A DNA stretch of 64,000 nucleotides, from NCBI GenBank assembly GCA_002898555.1, contig BEHR01000004.1, positions 1-64,000 of the forward strand. Reading direction: 5' to 3'. The DNA is from a bacterium HR15. GTDB lineage: Bacteria; Armatimonadota; Fimbriimonadia; Fimbriimonadales; GBS-DC. A program made the position numbers and the translations under genes. Below, piece by piece: positions 8,110 through 16,284 of the stretch (the stretch's first letter is position 1; each line of letters starts with the position of its first letter). The notes beneath the pieces were generated by a model that was not told where the DNA came from, ran no database searches, and saw nothing but the letters and a program-made list of their open reading frames with translations.

Positions 8110-8745
8110 ATGTTGAGGAACGCCGAATGGCCACCTATCGAGCTGTATGCTGGTCGCCCAGCTGCAAGAGAGCCTTATGAGGAAACTTATCTCTTACGCT
8201 TTCATCGGGGTCAATGGAGCCTGCGCAAGCTCTTCGTGATAGGAATCATCGCGAATTGGAGCGCGTTCTCTCCCGACAGACGCTGGTACTATATGAGTGC
8301 AGTAAACAACGGGACTTTTCTGGGCGAGGTGGGCAAGCCCAAGTTCAAAAAGTTAGATGAAGAACTGTACTGCGCCTACTTCTCGCCCAATAGTCGCTAC
8401 CTGCTCGGTTTGGAAGAGGAGACTGGGGGCGTACGCTATCGCTGTTTACTGTGCCCGACGGAAAAAAGAAGGTGCTGTACGAAATCCCAGAGAACATAGA
8501 GGCAGATGGGAGCGGCTTTTTTATGTGTTTCGGATGGTATCCAGACAGCCGTAGCATCTGGTTGAACCCGAACATTGAAGGCAAGAGCGATGTGCCTTTG
8601 TATTGGATGGATGTGCAGTCGGGCAGGCGGCAGTGGCTCTCTACGGAACAGGTACCCCCTATTTGCTGGGAAGAGATGTCGGCAATTCGCAACTGGGGCT
8701 ACTGCTATACTACGGCGCAGTCCGTCCCATCAGGTATCCTCTGGG
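8110..8745 (+). pseudogene. Beta-propeller paralog D, frameshifted and 3'-truncated
   Basis: ATG 8110 follows GAGGAGGT. The first frame encodes a close relative of paralog A (GRPAAREPYEETYLLRFH, SAFSPDRRWYYMS, AYFSPNSRYLLG) and is lost near a GGGGG run at about 8425-8430. The continuation in the next frame reads TLSLFTVPDGKKKVLYEIP, GWYPDSRSIWLN and SGRRQWLSTEQVP. The protein then ends at the start of the lptF/G-like gene, well short of the 318 residues of A. A one-base change would restore the frame, so a sequencing error is possible for the shift. The truncation marks the right edge of the array. Confidence 0.7.
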
Positions 8746-8748
8746 TGA

Positions 8749-9858
8749 ATGCGTCTGGTGGATCGGCTGATTGTGCGCGAGCTGCTGCCACCCCTGCTGT
8801 TTGGCGTGGGCTTGTTCACCACGCTCATCTTTGCAGGGGGCTATGTGTTCATGATTACTGAATATGCCGTCAAGGGTATCCCGCTGCGGCAGGTGGTGGA
8901 ATTAGCTGCGCTTTACTTCCCTCAGATTGCGGTCAAGACGCTGCCGATGGGCATGCTGCTGGCGGTGCTGCTGGGCTTTGGGCGATTGTCGTCCGATTGG
9001 GAGATTACCGCGCTGCGGGCAGCGGGCGTGAGCATTCGTCGCCTGATGGCGCCCGTGTTCTGGATGGGACTGGCGGTGAGCTTGCTCGCAATTGGCTTCA
9101 ACGAGACGCTCGTGCCCTGGGCGACTGCGCGTGCCAGTGCGATTCGCGCCCGAATCTTGGAGCAATTGCAGCTGACCGAACAGCAGGCGTTCGGCTTTCC
9201 CCAGTGGAGCAACGGACGGCTCGATTCTTATGTGATTGTGGCGGGCGGGCGCGACCCGCAAACGCAGGAGCTGTTTCAGGTGACGATTATCAAGTATCGT
9301 GCGGGCGCGTTGCGCGAGCCAGAGGTCATCGCCTTCGCCCAACGGGCGAAATGGGGCGCGACGAACGAATGGGTGCTGTACGACGGCTGGTGGCGTACCG
9401 CAGAGGGGCAATACGGCACATTTCACGAGTTTCGTGCCGAGCCCCTTCCAGGGATACAGATACGGCGTACTCCGCTACAGATCGAAGCGCTGCTGACGGA
9501 AGTGGACGCGCGCTCCTTCCGCCAGCTGCGCCAGCAGATTGCTTTCTATCAGCGGGAAGGCGTGGAGCCGGCGATGGTGCGCCAGCTAACCGTGGAACTG
9601 TATAACAAGCTGGCTGTACCCCTGGCGAGCCTGATTTTTGCGCTGGTGGGCGCGCCGCTGGGAATCCGCTCGCAGCGCAGCAGTCCCGCTGTGGGCTTCG
9701 CGCTCAGCATCGCGATTATCTTTCTGTACTGGGTGCTGGCACGCTATCTGGTCATCTTGGGGCGCAGCGCTGTTCCGCCTCTGCTTGCCAGCTTCTTGCC
9801 CAATCTCATTGGTCTGGCGCTTGCCCTCTGGCTCATTGCCCGCCGCGAGCGGGTTTAG
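8749..9858 (+). CDS. LptF/LptG-family lipopolysaccharide export permease
   Basis: A 369-residue inner-membrane protein with the LptF/G layout: three N-terminal membrane helices ([20 protein letters not shown], and around [16 protein letters not shown]), a periplasmic beta-rich domain (about residues 125-260: [25 protein letters not shown]), then three C-terminal helices ([19 protein letters not shown]). The segment [20 protein letters not shown] after helix 2 is a family hallmark. The family works with an LptB ATPase to move lipopolysaccharide to the LptC-LptA bridge, implying an outer membrane. F and G cannot be told apart here. The gene starts at ATG 8749 inside the residual propeller frame. 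Confidence 0.85.
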   Translation: MRLVDRLIVRELLPPLLFGVGLFTTLIFAGGYVFMITEYAVKGIPLRQVVELAALYFPQIAVKTLPMGMLLAVLLGFGRLSSDWEITALRAAGVSIRRLMAPVFWMGLAVSLLAIGFNETLVPWATARASAIRARILEQLQLTEQQAFGFPQWSNGRLDSYVIVAGGRDPQTQELFQVTIIKYRAGALREPEVIAFAQRAKWGATNEWVLYDGWWRTAEGQYGTFHEFRAEPLPGIQIRRTPLQIEALLTEVDARSFRQLRQQIAFYQREGVEPAMVRQLTVELYNKLAVPLASLIFALVGAPLGIRSQRSSPAVGFALSIAIIFLYWVLARYLVILGRSAVPPLLASFLPNLIGLALALWLIARRERV

Positions 9859-9895
9859 ATAGCCATCTTGACTTCCCCTTAACCAAGGGCTGGGG

Positions 9896-9901
9896 TATAA
9901 T
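9896..9901 (+). promoter_or_regulatory. TATAAT -10 of the pilin-like gene
   Basis: GGGGTATAAT ends 22 nt before the ATG, with AGGAGG (9912-9917) in between. No clear -35 hexamer is visible. Confidence 0.6.
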
Positions 9902-9923
9902 TTTATTGCACAGGAGGTTCTCT

Positions 9924-10817
9924 ATGATGCGAAAAGGTTTTACATTGATTGAGCTGCTGGTCGTAATCGCGATCATCGCCATTCTGGCGGCGATCCTGTT
10001 CCCTGTGTTCGCTCAGGCACGCGATAAGGCGCGGCAAACTCAATGTGTCTCGAACTGTCGCCAGATCGGAATGGGGATTCAGATGTACCTTAGTGACTGG
10101 GACGAGACCTTTCCACGCATGGATGACTGTATCGCACCAAACCGCATCCCGTATCAACCAAACGCCACCGGGTGCAGTGGTCCCTATGGGCAACGAGTAA
10201 ACCACTATAAGTGGCAGTATTGGATCTGGCCTTATGTCAAGAATATCCAAATCTTTTTCTGTCCCAGCCGTCAATATGACCGGCAGGCATGGGAACAAAA
10301 TGCCGAGATCTTCGACGGCGGCTATGCCCTTGCCCTGCACATTACAGGAGCGACCAACACCTGGGGTGGTGCGAATGACTGGCGCAACTCGTTTCTGGGT
10401 GGTACGATGGCGGGCATCAAATGGCCTGCTGAAACGATGCTCATCATGGAAGATCGGTTTCCTGGCGTGCGGCACTATGTGACGGGGCAATTGCCCAACC
10501 GAACAGCTTATCCGATGGCGCATCAACACCTGTGGCGCCGCTGGTTCTTTTTCAATACCGACGATACCAGCCGTGCCCCCGACAAAAAATCGGTACCGCA
10601 TATGGAGGGGTTGGTGCTTGTCTTTGTGGATGGGCATGCTAAGTGGATGAACGCGCGAGAGTTTCTCGCGAAATCCCCACCTGCAGGTGTTGGCACAGGG
10701 GGCTGTGATCCCAATCCGTTGCAGTTCTTTCCCAGCGGCATGGCATGGACTATCCCCTCCGGGCTGGTATGTGGCAAAGATTGGCCCCTGTGGGGGTTAT
10801 CCGCTGGGGCGAATTGA
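9924..10817 (+). CDS. Prepilin-type N-terminal methylation domain protein with H-X9-DG motif
   Basis: A 297-residue protein with a textbook type IV/II pseudopilin leader: MMRKG followed by [20 protein letters not shown] (cleavage before F, Glu at +5). After it comes [19 protein letters not shown] and a C-terminal [16 protein letters not shown] that fits the H-X9-DG motif common in large Planctomycetes and Armatimonadota families. Cysteines C127/C131-like pairs may form disulfides. It is processed by a prepilin peptidase and assembled into, or secreted by, a type II/IV machine. The gene stands alone with its own promoter and a terminator hairpin. Confidence 0.9.
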   Translation: MMRKGFTLIELLVVIAIIAILAAILFPVFAQARDKARQTQCVSNCRQIGMGIQMYLSDWDETFPRMDDCIAPNRIPYQPNATGCSGPYGQRVNHYKWQYWIWPYVKNIQIFFCPSRQYDRQAWEQNAEIFDGGYALALHITGATNTWGGANDWRNSFLGGTMAGIKWPAETMLIMEDRFPGVRHYVTGQLPNRTAYPMAHQHLWRRWFFFNTDDTSRAPDKKSVPHMEGLVLVFVDGHAKWMNAREFLAKSPPAGVGTGGCDPNPLQFFPSGMAWTIPSGLVCGKDWPLWGLSAGAN

Positions 10818-10856
10818 CAGGGGATTCATCTACCTGTTATTGGACAAACAAACATT

Positions 10857-10881
10857 AGGGGCAGACATAAGGTCTGCCCCT
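10857..10881. terminator. Bidirectional terminator-like hairpin
   Basis: AGGGGCAGAC (10857-10866) pairs with GTCTGCCCCT (10872-10881) around a 5-nt loop. It lies between convergent genes. The same stem sequence recurs at 40007-40028. Confidence 0.75.
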
Positions 10882-10967
10882 GATGGAACAGGGTTCTCTG
10901 TTGGGCGCATCGATGTGTGCGCTCCGTTTTTTTGAACCACCCCTACATAACGCCATGCGCGGAGACA

Positions 10968-11861
10968 TCAAATATCCGCCGTCTCGTAAAACACGCGCCT
11001 TAGCGAAACACGCCAAATCAGCCAGGTCGCCAGCAGCGTAATCAGGAAGAGAATCCATGCCATCGCGCACGCATGCCCCATCCGAAAGAACTGAAAAGCG
11101 TTCTGGAACAGATAGAGTGCGTAAAAAAGGGTGCTGTTCTCTGGACCGCCTTGAGTGGCAATAAAGGTTTGCGTGAAATATTGGAAAGTACCTATCACTC
11201 CGATAATCACCATATAGAGGATTACAGGCGAAATCTGAGGGAGGGTGATATGGCGAATGAGTTGCCATGCCTTCGCACCATCCAGTAGCGCTGCTTCGTA
11301 CAGATGCGCAGGCACGCCTTGCAACGCTGCCAAGTAGATAATCATCACGCCACCAATCGCCCATAAGTCCATCACGATAAAGCCCCATTTCGCTGTCGCG
11401 GGGTCAGTGAACCAGTTAATTGGCTCCAGCCCAATACGCACCAAGGCACTATTGAGAGGCGATGCCAACCCGTTCTGTGGGTTCAGTACCCAGAGCCACA
11501 AAAACGCCGTCGCGACGGCGGGCACCATGCTCGGCAGATAGAACAGCGTGCGATACAACGCTTGCCCACGCAAACGCAAATTAAGCAGCAGCGCCAGTCC
11601 AATCCCCAGCACCACGCTCAGGGGCACCTCGATCATGATAAACAGGGTGTTGACCATCGAACGCCAGAAGTAATCGGGGTCCGCAAGCAGGCTCCGATAA
11701 TTGTCCAGCCCCACCCAGCGCGGCGGGCTAAGCACCCGATAATCACAAAAACTGAGATAGAGCGTTGCCAGAATGGGATAGAAGGTGAACAGCATGAATC
11801 CCAGCAACCACGGGAACACGAACAGATAGCCCCACAGCGTGCGTTGTGCCTCGCGACTCAT
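10968..11861 (-). CDS. Sugar ABC transporter permease (MalF/UgpA type)
   Basis: A 297-residue membrane protein with six helices: GYLFVFPWLLGFMLFTFYPI at the N-terminus, then VVLGIGLALLLNL, LWAIGGVMIIYLAALQG and others. The EAA loop, EAALLDGAKAWQLIRHITLP, docks the ATPase. The PRWVGLDNYRSLLADPDYFW segment after helix 1 is typical of carbohydrate-uptake permeases. Its ATG overlaps the stop of the upstream Uma2 gene (ATGA). No partner MalG-type permease, binding protein or ATPase is adjacent, so it must work with components encoded elsewhere or belongs to a broken operon. Confidence 0.88.
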   Translation of the reverse strand: MSREAQRTLWGYLFVFPWLLGFMLFTFYPILATLYLSFCDYRVLSPPRWVGLDNYRSLLADPDYFWRSMVNTLFIMIEVPLSVVLGIGLALLLNLRLRGQALYRTLFYLPSMVPAVATAFLWLWVLNPQNGLASPLNSALVRIGLEPINWFTDPATAKWGFIVMDLWAIGGVMIIYLAALQGVPAHLYEAALLDGAKAWQLIRHITLPQISPVILYMVIIGVIGTFQYFTQTFIATQGGPENSTLFYALYLFQNAFQFFRMGHACAMAWILFLITLLATWLIWRVSLRRVFYETADI

Positions 11862-12517
11862 TCCTCACCCTCAAACAGCACACGCACAGGAATCTCTATC
11901 GAGGGGGCGAACAGCGGGCAGACCACCTCGTCCAGCGAGTAATAACGCAACGACTTATAACGCGCATTAAAGGGGGTTCCTTCGGCAGGCGACGCCGGCT
12001 CCCGATAAACCTCCAAACAACGCTCGTTCAGGTTCACAATCCAATATTCGGGGATGCCCGCGGAGGCATAAAGGCTCATCTTTTCAGTGCGGTCATATTC
12101 CAGCGAGGTATCGGCAATCTCGATCACCAGGAGTGCCGTGGTCGGATGTTGCTGGCGGTAATCGCTGGGTTTGCCGGGCACGATGGCAATATCGGGCAGT
12201 GGCTCGCTGTCACCTATGCGCAGCGGATTTTGAACGCGAATATAGCAGCCTTTCGTGGGCAGTCGTCGCCCAATGCCCAACGCGGATTGATCCACGGTGC
12301 TTCCATGTTCTGGTCCAACGGGTGCCATGTGAACGATTTCACCTCCTATCAGTTCCACGCGTTGGTCATCAAAAAAGCCCAGCTCGCCCAATCGGTGAAA
12401 CTCTTCAGGTGTGAATTTATGCCGCGTAATCCCTGTTGCCGGCAAACGCGGCACAGCTGCCTCACGCATCTTCTTTGCAGAGCGATGTTTCGCCTTCGGT
12501 GCAGTAACCGTTGTCAT
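11858..12517 (-). CDS. Uma2-family putative nuclease (DUF820)
   Basis: 219 residues with the Uma2 core: VELIGGEIVHM, HGSTVDQSALGIGRRL, PDIAIVPGKPSDY, LLVIEIADTSLEYDRTEKM and GIPEYWIVNLNERCLEVY. The conserved E (VIEIADTS), D and K resemble a PD-(D/E)XK active site, so a restriction-like endonuclease fold is expected, but the family's role is unproven. A TATCTT and GAGGG lie before ATG 12517. Translation is coupled to the sugar permease by a 4-nt overlap. Confidence 0.88.
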   Translation of the reverse strand: MTTVTAPKAKHRSAKKMREAAVPRLPATGITRHKFTPEEFHRLGELGFFDDQRVELIGGEIVHMAPVGPEHGSTVDQSALGIGRRLPTKGCYIRVQNPLRIGDSEPLPDIAIVPGKPSDYRQQHPTTALLVIEIADTSLEYDRTEKMSLYASAGIPEYWIVNLNERCLEVYREPASPAEGTPFNARYKSLRYYSLDEVVCPLFAPSIEIPVRVLFEGEE

Positions 12518-12541
12518 ACTCTCACCCTCTGAAAAGATACC

Positions 12542-13615
12542 CTATAGCCAGCCGCGGCGTCGGAAGTAATAAAGCAAGCCGCCTGCTACAATTAGCATCA
12601 GCAGCAGCGTTGCCGGATAGCCCCATCGCCAGCCTAACTCAGGCATGTACTCGAAGTTCATGCCATAAATGCTCGCAATAAAGCTTAGTGGCATAAACAC
12701 CGTCGCGATAATGGTCAGCATTTTCATCACTTCGTTGAGCCGGTTGCTGGTTGCGGAGAGGTGCAGTTCCACGAGGTTGCTTAGCATTTCGCGATAAGTA
12801 GTTAAATTCTCAATCACATACATGAGATGGTCATACACATCGCGCAGGTAGAGGCGCGTGGCTTCCTGAATAGAGGGTGTTTCACCGCGGGCAAGCCAAC
12901 CAATCGCTTCACGCAGCGGCCAGGCGGCGTGGCTAAACTCCATCAGCGCGTGTCGCCACATCTGGATCGCCTGCAGCAGCGCCCCATCCGCCTGCGCCAT
13001 TAACTGCCCCTCCAGCTTCTCAATCTGGTCGCCCACATGTTCCAGCACCACGAAGTAGTGGTCGACGATGGCGTCGATCAGGGAATACGCCAGGAAGTCG
13101 GCGCCTCGGGTGCGTAGCCGGCTGTGTGCCGAGCGCAATCGTTCACGCACTGGCTCAAACACATCTCCTTCGCGTTCTTGAAAGGATAACACGAAGTCTG
13201 CGCCAATGATAAGGCTCACCTGTTCCGATTCGATACATTGCGAACCCAGGTCAAAGGTGAGCATGCGCATCACAAGGTACAGATAGCCCTCGTACTCCTC
13301 TGCTTTGGGGCGCTGGTGCGTGTTGAGGATGTCCTCCACGGTGAGTGGGTGCAGTTGGAACGCTTCTGCGAGGGTGCGAATGGCATCCACATCGTGCAGC
13401 CCCACCACATCAAGCCAGAGAGTCATGCCTTCCTGTCGTAGGTTCCCGCATTCGGCGGGATGGAGTGAGCGTTCCTCAAGAGTGGTCGGGCTGTAGAGGT
13501 ACGCGCGGCAGTGAACTTTCTCCACCTTCGGCTGCCCAATATAGACAGGCGTGCCCGGTGGCAGTCCTGCTTTTTGCGCACGCCCCGCAGGTCGTTTTGG
13601 AACCTTCGCGCTCAT
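12542..13615 (-). CDS. corA: CorA-family divalent metal transporter
   Basis: 357 residues, normal for CorA. A long cytoplasmic N-terminal domain (HPLTVEDILNTHQRPKAEEY is a family signature) leads into the long stalk helix (DHLMYVIENLTTYREMLSNL). Two C-terminal transmembrane helices follow, with the diagnostic pore motif YGMNF (IASIYGMNFEYMPELGWRWG). The protein forms a pentameric Mg2+/Co2+/Ni2+ channel in the cytoplasmic membrane. It lies 22 nt behind rimI on the same strand. A TATCCT (13630-13635) upstream suggests it also has its own promoter. Confidence 0.93.
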   Translation of the reverse strand: MSAKVPKRPAGRAQKAGLPPGTPVYIGQPKVEKVHCRAYLYSPTTLEERSLHPAECGNLRQEGMTLWLDVVGLHDVDAIRTLAEAFQLHPLTVEDILNTHQRPKAEEYEGYLYLVMRMLTFDLGSQCIESEQVSLIIGADFVLSFQEREGDVFEPVRERLRSAHSRLRTRGADFLAYSLIDAIVDHYFVVLEHVGDQIEKLEGQLMAQADGALLQAIQMWRHALMEFSHAAWPLREAIGWLARGETPSIQEATRLYLRDVYDHLMYVIENLTTYREMLSNLVELHLSATSNRLNEVMKMLTIIATVFMPLSFIASIYGMNFEYMPELGWRWGYPATLLLMLIVAGGLLYYFRRRGWL

Positions 13616-13637
13616 CGGTTGCGCACCTGAGGATACC

Positions 13638-14126
13638 CTATCCCGTAGACCCCATTTGCTTCAGGAACGCGCCATATTCGGGCGTGTCCATATCTTCCAG
13701 CCACATAATTAGCGCGTCTTCGCCGTCGTCGTAGTAGCGCTTGCGTACGCCCACTGGGCGAAACCCGAACTTTTTGTAAAGGTTCTGCGCAGGGATATTG
13801 CCGATACGCACTTCCAAAGTGGCGCGTCGCATCCCGCGCTCACGCGCGATGGAGAGCAGCCGATGCAACAGCCGCCTGCCCAATCCCTGCTCGCGATACT
13901 CCGGCACGATGGCGATATTGGTGATATGAATCTCATCCACCACGAACCATCCACCAGCATAGCCCACAATTTTGCCGTCCACGCGTAGGACGAGATAGAA
14001 GGCAGCCGAATTACGCAGGTCTCGGCGGAACGCCTCCTCGGACCAGCCAGGTTGGAAGACCCTGCGCTCGATCTGCATCACTTCGGGCAGGTGTTCCTCA
14101 CGCATCGGCTCGATGGTGATGGTCAT
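13638..14126 (-). CDS. rimI: Ribosomal-protein-S18-alanine N-acetyltransferase type GNAT
   Basis: A 162-residue GNAT protein: IEPMREEHLPEVMQIERRVF at the N-terminus; acetyl-CoA loop AIVPEYREQGLGRRLLHRLL (Q/RxxGxG/A); C-terminal ATLEVRIGNIPAQNLYKKFG and GVRKRYYDDGEDALIMWL, the latter being the RimI hallmark (R-x-x-Y-Y-x-x-x-x-D-A). It acetylates the N-terminus of a ribosomal protein. I use ATG 14126 rather than an upstream TTG. TACAAT at 14134-14139 lies only 7 nt upstream, so the mRNA may be leaderless. Confidence 0.9.
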   Translation of the reverse strand: MTITIEPMREEHLPEVMQIERRVFQPGWSEEAFRRDLRNSAAFYLVLRVDGKIVGYAGGWFVVDEIHITNIAIVPEYREQGLGRRLLHRLLSIARERGMRRATLEVRIGNIPAQNLYKKFGFRPVGVRKRYYDDGEDALIMWLEDMDTPEYGAFLKQMGSTG

Positions 14127-14133
14127 CGGCAAA

Positions 14134-14206
14134 ATTGTACCTTCTTTGGAAGTCGCGATTGCATTGCAGAAGCCAAGAGAGAAAGGAGCTATCTGTCAGG
14201 TATAAT
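14134..14206. promoter_or_regulatory. Divergent promoter region between rimI and the coiled-coil gene
   Basis: TACAAT on the minus strand (14134-14139) faces rimI. TATAAT on the plus strand (14201-14206, in the context AGGTATAATC) lies 12 nt before ATG 14219. Confidence 0.65.
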
Positions 14207-14218
14207 CTTGATTCGGTT

Positions 14219-15223
14219 ATGCCAGTCACGGTGGACGACTTGAACGACCTGGTGCGCTTGCTGGATGAGCATCCCGATTGGCGAGAAGCGTTAGCCAGCA
14301 GGCTTCTTACTGAGCAGACGCTGCAGCGATTGCTTCAGGCAAACCCTGAGCTGCGGGCATCCTTACGTCGCATGATTCTGGATGAGGAGTTCCTGCAGCT
14401 ACCCGCAATTGTGCGCGAGTTAGTGGAGGTCGCTCGCCAGGGGATGGAGCGTCTGGGGCGGGTGGAAGAGCGTCTGGAGCGGGTGGAAGAGCGCACCGAG
14501 CGTATGGAAGAGCGTCTGGAGCGGGTGGAAGAGCGCACCGAGCGTATGGAAGAGCGTCTGGAGCGGGTGGAAGAGCGCACCGAGCGTATGGAAGAGCGTC
14601 TGGAGCGGGTGGAAGAGCGCACCGAGCGTATGGAAGAGCGTCTGGAGCGGGTGGAAGAGCGCACCGAGCGTATGGAAGAGCGTCTGGAGCGGGTGGAAGA
14701 GCGCACCGAGCGTATGGAAGAGCGTCTGGAGCGGGTGGAAGAGGGGGTTGATGACTGGAAGCAGTGGCGGCGTGGTGAGGAGGGACGGCGCGAAGGCGAG
14801 CGATATGAGCGCAAAATCCTGCGTCAGATAAGTCGCCTGCTCAGGGGCGGTTCAGGAGGGTCTCCTGACCATGAGCGGGTGCACCATCGCCTCCAGAGCT
14901 GGCTTGCCCCACTCATGGGCGAGACCATCGAGGATGATGCGGACCCTGCCCTTGCCGATATTATCTGGTGGAAGGGTGATCGAGTGGTGGTGATCGAAGT
15001 CTCGCGGAAGGTGAATGGGCGTGATGTGTTGCGCGTAAAGCGGCGTGCCGAGACCCTGCGCCGGGGAGGGGTAGATGCGATGCCGCTGGTCATCGGCGAG
15101 GAATGGGCACATCCAGAGTCGCAGCAAATCGCTCAGCAGGAAGGGGTGGAGTGGTTGGTTGCCAACGAGGCGTCAGATGGGCTAACGAAGTTCCGCGAGA
15201 TTCCTGTGGAGACTGCCGAGTAG
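14219..15223 (+). CDS. Coiled-coil protein with C-terminal nuclease-like domain
   Basis: 334 residues in three parts. An N-terminal helical part (PVTVDDLNDLVRLLDEHPDW ... PAIVRELVEVARQ) is followed by a coiled coil built from six perfect 14-residue units (TERMEERLERVEER). The C-terminal globular domain contains DPALADIIWWKGDRVVVIEVS, where the D...(E)x(S/K) pattern resembles a PD-(D/E)XK core, then RVKRRAETLRRGGVDAMPLV. Similar coiled-coil/nuclease-like proteins (DUF3782-type) are common in cyanobacteria and thermophiles; activity is unproven. ATG 14219 is preferred because TATAAT lies 12 nt upstream. Confidence 0.75.
   Translation: MPVTVDDLNDLVRLLDEHPDWREALASRLLTEQTLQRLLQANPELRASLRRMILDEEFLQLPAIVRELVEVARQGMERLGRVEERLERVEERTERMEERLERVEERTERMEERLERVEERTERMEERLERVEERTERMEERLERVEERTERMEERLERVEERTERMEERLERVEEGVDDWKQWRRGEEGRREGERYERKILRQISRLLRGGSGGSPDHERVHHRLQSWLAPLMGETIEDDADPALADIIWWKGDRVVVIEVSRKVNGRDVLRVKRRAETLRRGGVDAMPLVIGEEWAHPESQQIAQQEGVEWLVANEASDGLTKFREIPVETAE
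14491..14742. repeat. Six exact tandem 42-bp units in a coiled-coil gene
   Basis: Units start at 14491, 14533, 14575, 14617, 14659 and 14701, each beginning GCGCACCGAG. A related partial unit precedes them. 42 bp equals 14 residues (two heptads), so copy-number change keeps the frame and the coiled-coil register. Confidence 0.95.
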
Positions 15224-15246
15224 CCCGCGCGGGTTCCGCTTAAGCG

Positions 15247-16284
15247 TTAGCGACGCGGATTGGCGTCCACAATGACGCCATCAAAAATCGCCACATTCGA
15301 TTTCACCTTGCAGCCATGCCCAACCACGCAGCGCACCAGCATCGTATCGCGCATGACCACCGCACTATCCCACAGGATGCTTTCCTGCACCACCGCGCCC
15401 TTCTCCACCACGCAGTTCTCGCCCAGCACACAATTTTCCAGCACACGCGCACCCGACTCGATGCGCGTGCCGGAGCCAATCAGCACTGGGTAGCCCACTT
15501 CGGCATCTTTGGCAATCTCCACCCCATCGCCCATCCATACATATTTCCGCCGCTCCGGGTAGGGCATCTGCAGGTTCACCCTCCCTGCCAGAGCGTCCCA
15601 ATGCGCTTGCTGATAGGTCTTCAGGTTGCCCACATCTTTCCAGTAGCTGGAGGTGAGAAAGCCATATAGAGGGAGTTTGCGCTCGATGAGCAGAGGCAGT
15701 AGGTTCGCGCCGAAGCCATAGGGCTTGCCTTTCGGAATAAGCTCCAGTGCCTCTGGTTCCAGCACATAGATGCCGATGTTTGCCGCGTTGGAGAAAATCA
15801 TTTCGCCTTTCGGCTTTTCCAGAAAGCGGGTGATGCGTCCGCGCTCGTTCAGCAGGGCGATGCCGTACTCCGATGGATCCTCCACCAGCGAGAGCGCAAT
15901 GGTGCAGAGCGATTTTTTCTCTTTGTGGAAGCGGATCAGGCGAGTGAGGTCCAGGTCAGTAAGGTCATCACCTCCGATCACAAGGAAAGTGTCATCAAAA
16001 AACGCTTCGCACCGCTTGACACTACCTGCATCGCCCCACAGTTGCTCTTCCTCCGAGTAGTGTATTCGCACGCCCCAGCGCGAACCGTCGCTAAAATAGT
16101 CTTTAATCTGGTCGCCCAGATAGTAGAGATTGACCATGATCTCGTTGAAGCCATGCTTTTTGAGCAGGTTCACCAGGTGCTCCATTACTGGGCGGTTCAC
16201 GATGGGTACCATCGGCTTTGGGATGGCACGGGTGAGAGGATCTAAGCGCGAGCCAACGCCTGCCGCCAGAATCATCGCCTTCAT
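15247..16284 (-). CDS. NDP-sugar pyrophosphorylase (nucleotidyltransferase with hexapeptide repeats)
   Basis: 345 residues. The N-terminal Rossmann-like nucleotidyltransferase has MKAMILAAGVGSRLDPLT, IPKPMVPIVNRPVMEHLV, LVIGGDDLTDLDL and ITRFLEKPKGEMIFSNAANI. The C-terminal left-handed beta-helix carries repeats IGSGTRIESGARVLENCVLG and similar. It converts a sugar-1-phosphate and NTP to an NDP-sugar plus PPi; GDP-mannose or dTDP/UDP-glucose types share this layout, so the sugar is unassigned. It overlaps the upstream aminotransferase gene by 4 nt (ATGA), suggesting a common glycan-precursor operon. Confidence 0.9.
   Translation of the reverse strand: MKAMILAAGVGSRLDPLTRAIPKPMVPIVNRPVMEHLVNLLKKHGFNEIMVNLYYLGDQIKDYFSDGSRWGVRIHYSEEEQLWGDAGSVKRCEAFFDDTFLVIGGDDLTDLDLTRLIRFHKEKKSLCTIALSLVEDPSEYGIALLNERGRITRFLEKPKGEMIFSNAANIGIYVLEPEALELIPKGKPYGFGANLLPLLIERKLPLYGFLTSSYWKDVGNLKTYQQAHWDALAGRVNLQMPYPERRKYVWMGDGVEIAKDAEVGYPVLIGSGTRIESGARVLENCVLGENCVVEKGAVVQESILWDSAVVMRDTMLVRCVVGHGCKVKSNVAIFDGVIVDANPRR

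Noticed and set aside
14491-14742. CRISPR array
   Set aside because: The units are contiguous, in-frame and have no unique spacers. The same holds for the 39-bp repeat at 48532.
14335-14814. Minus-strand Arg/Ser-rich open frame over the 42-bp repeat
   Set aside because: It is the antisense of a repeat that encodes a clear coiled coil on the plus strand; low complexity and no ribosome site.
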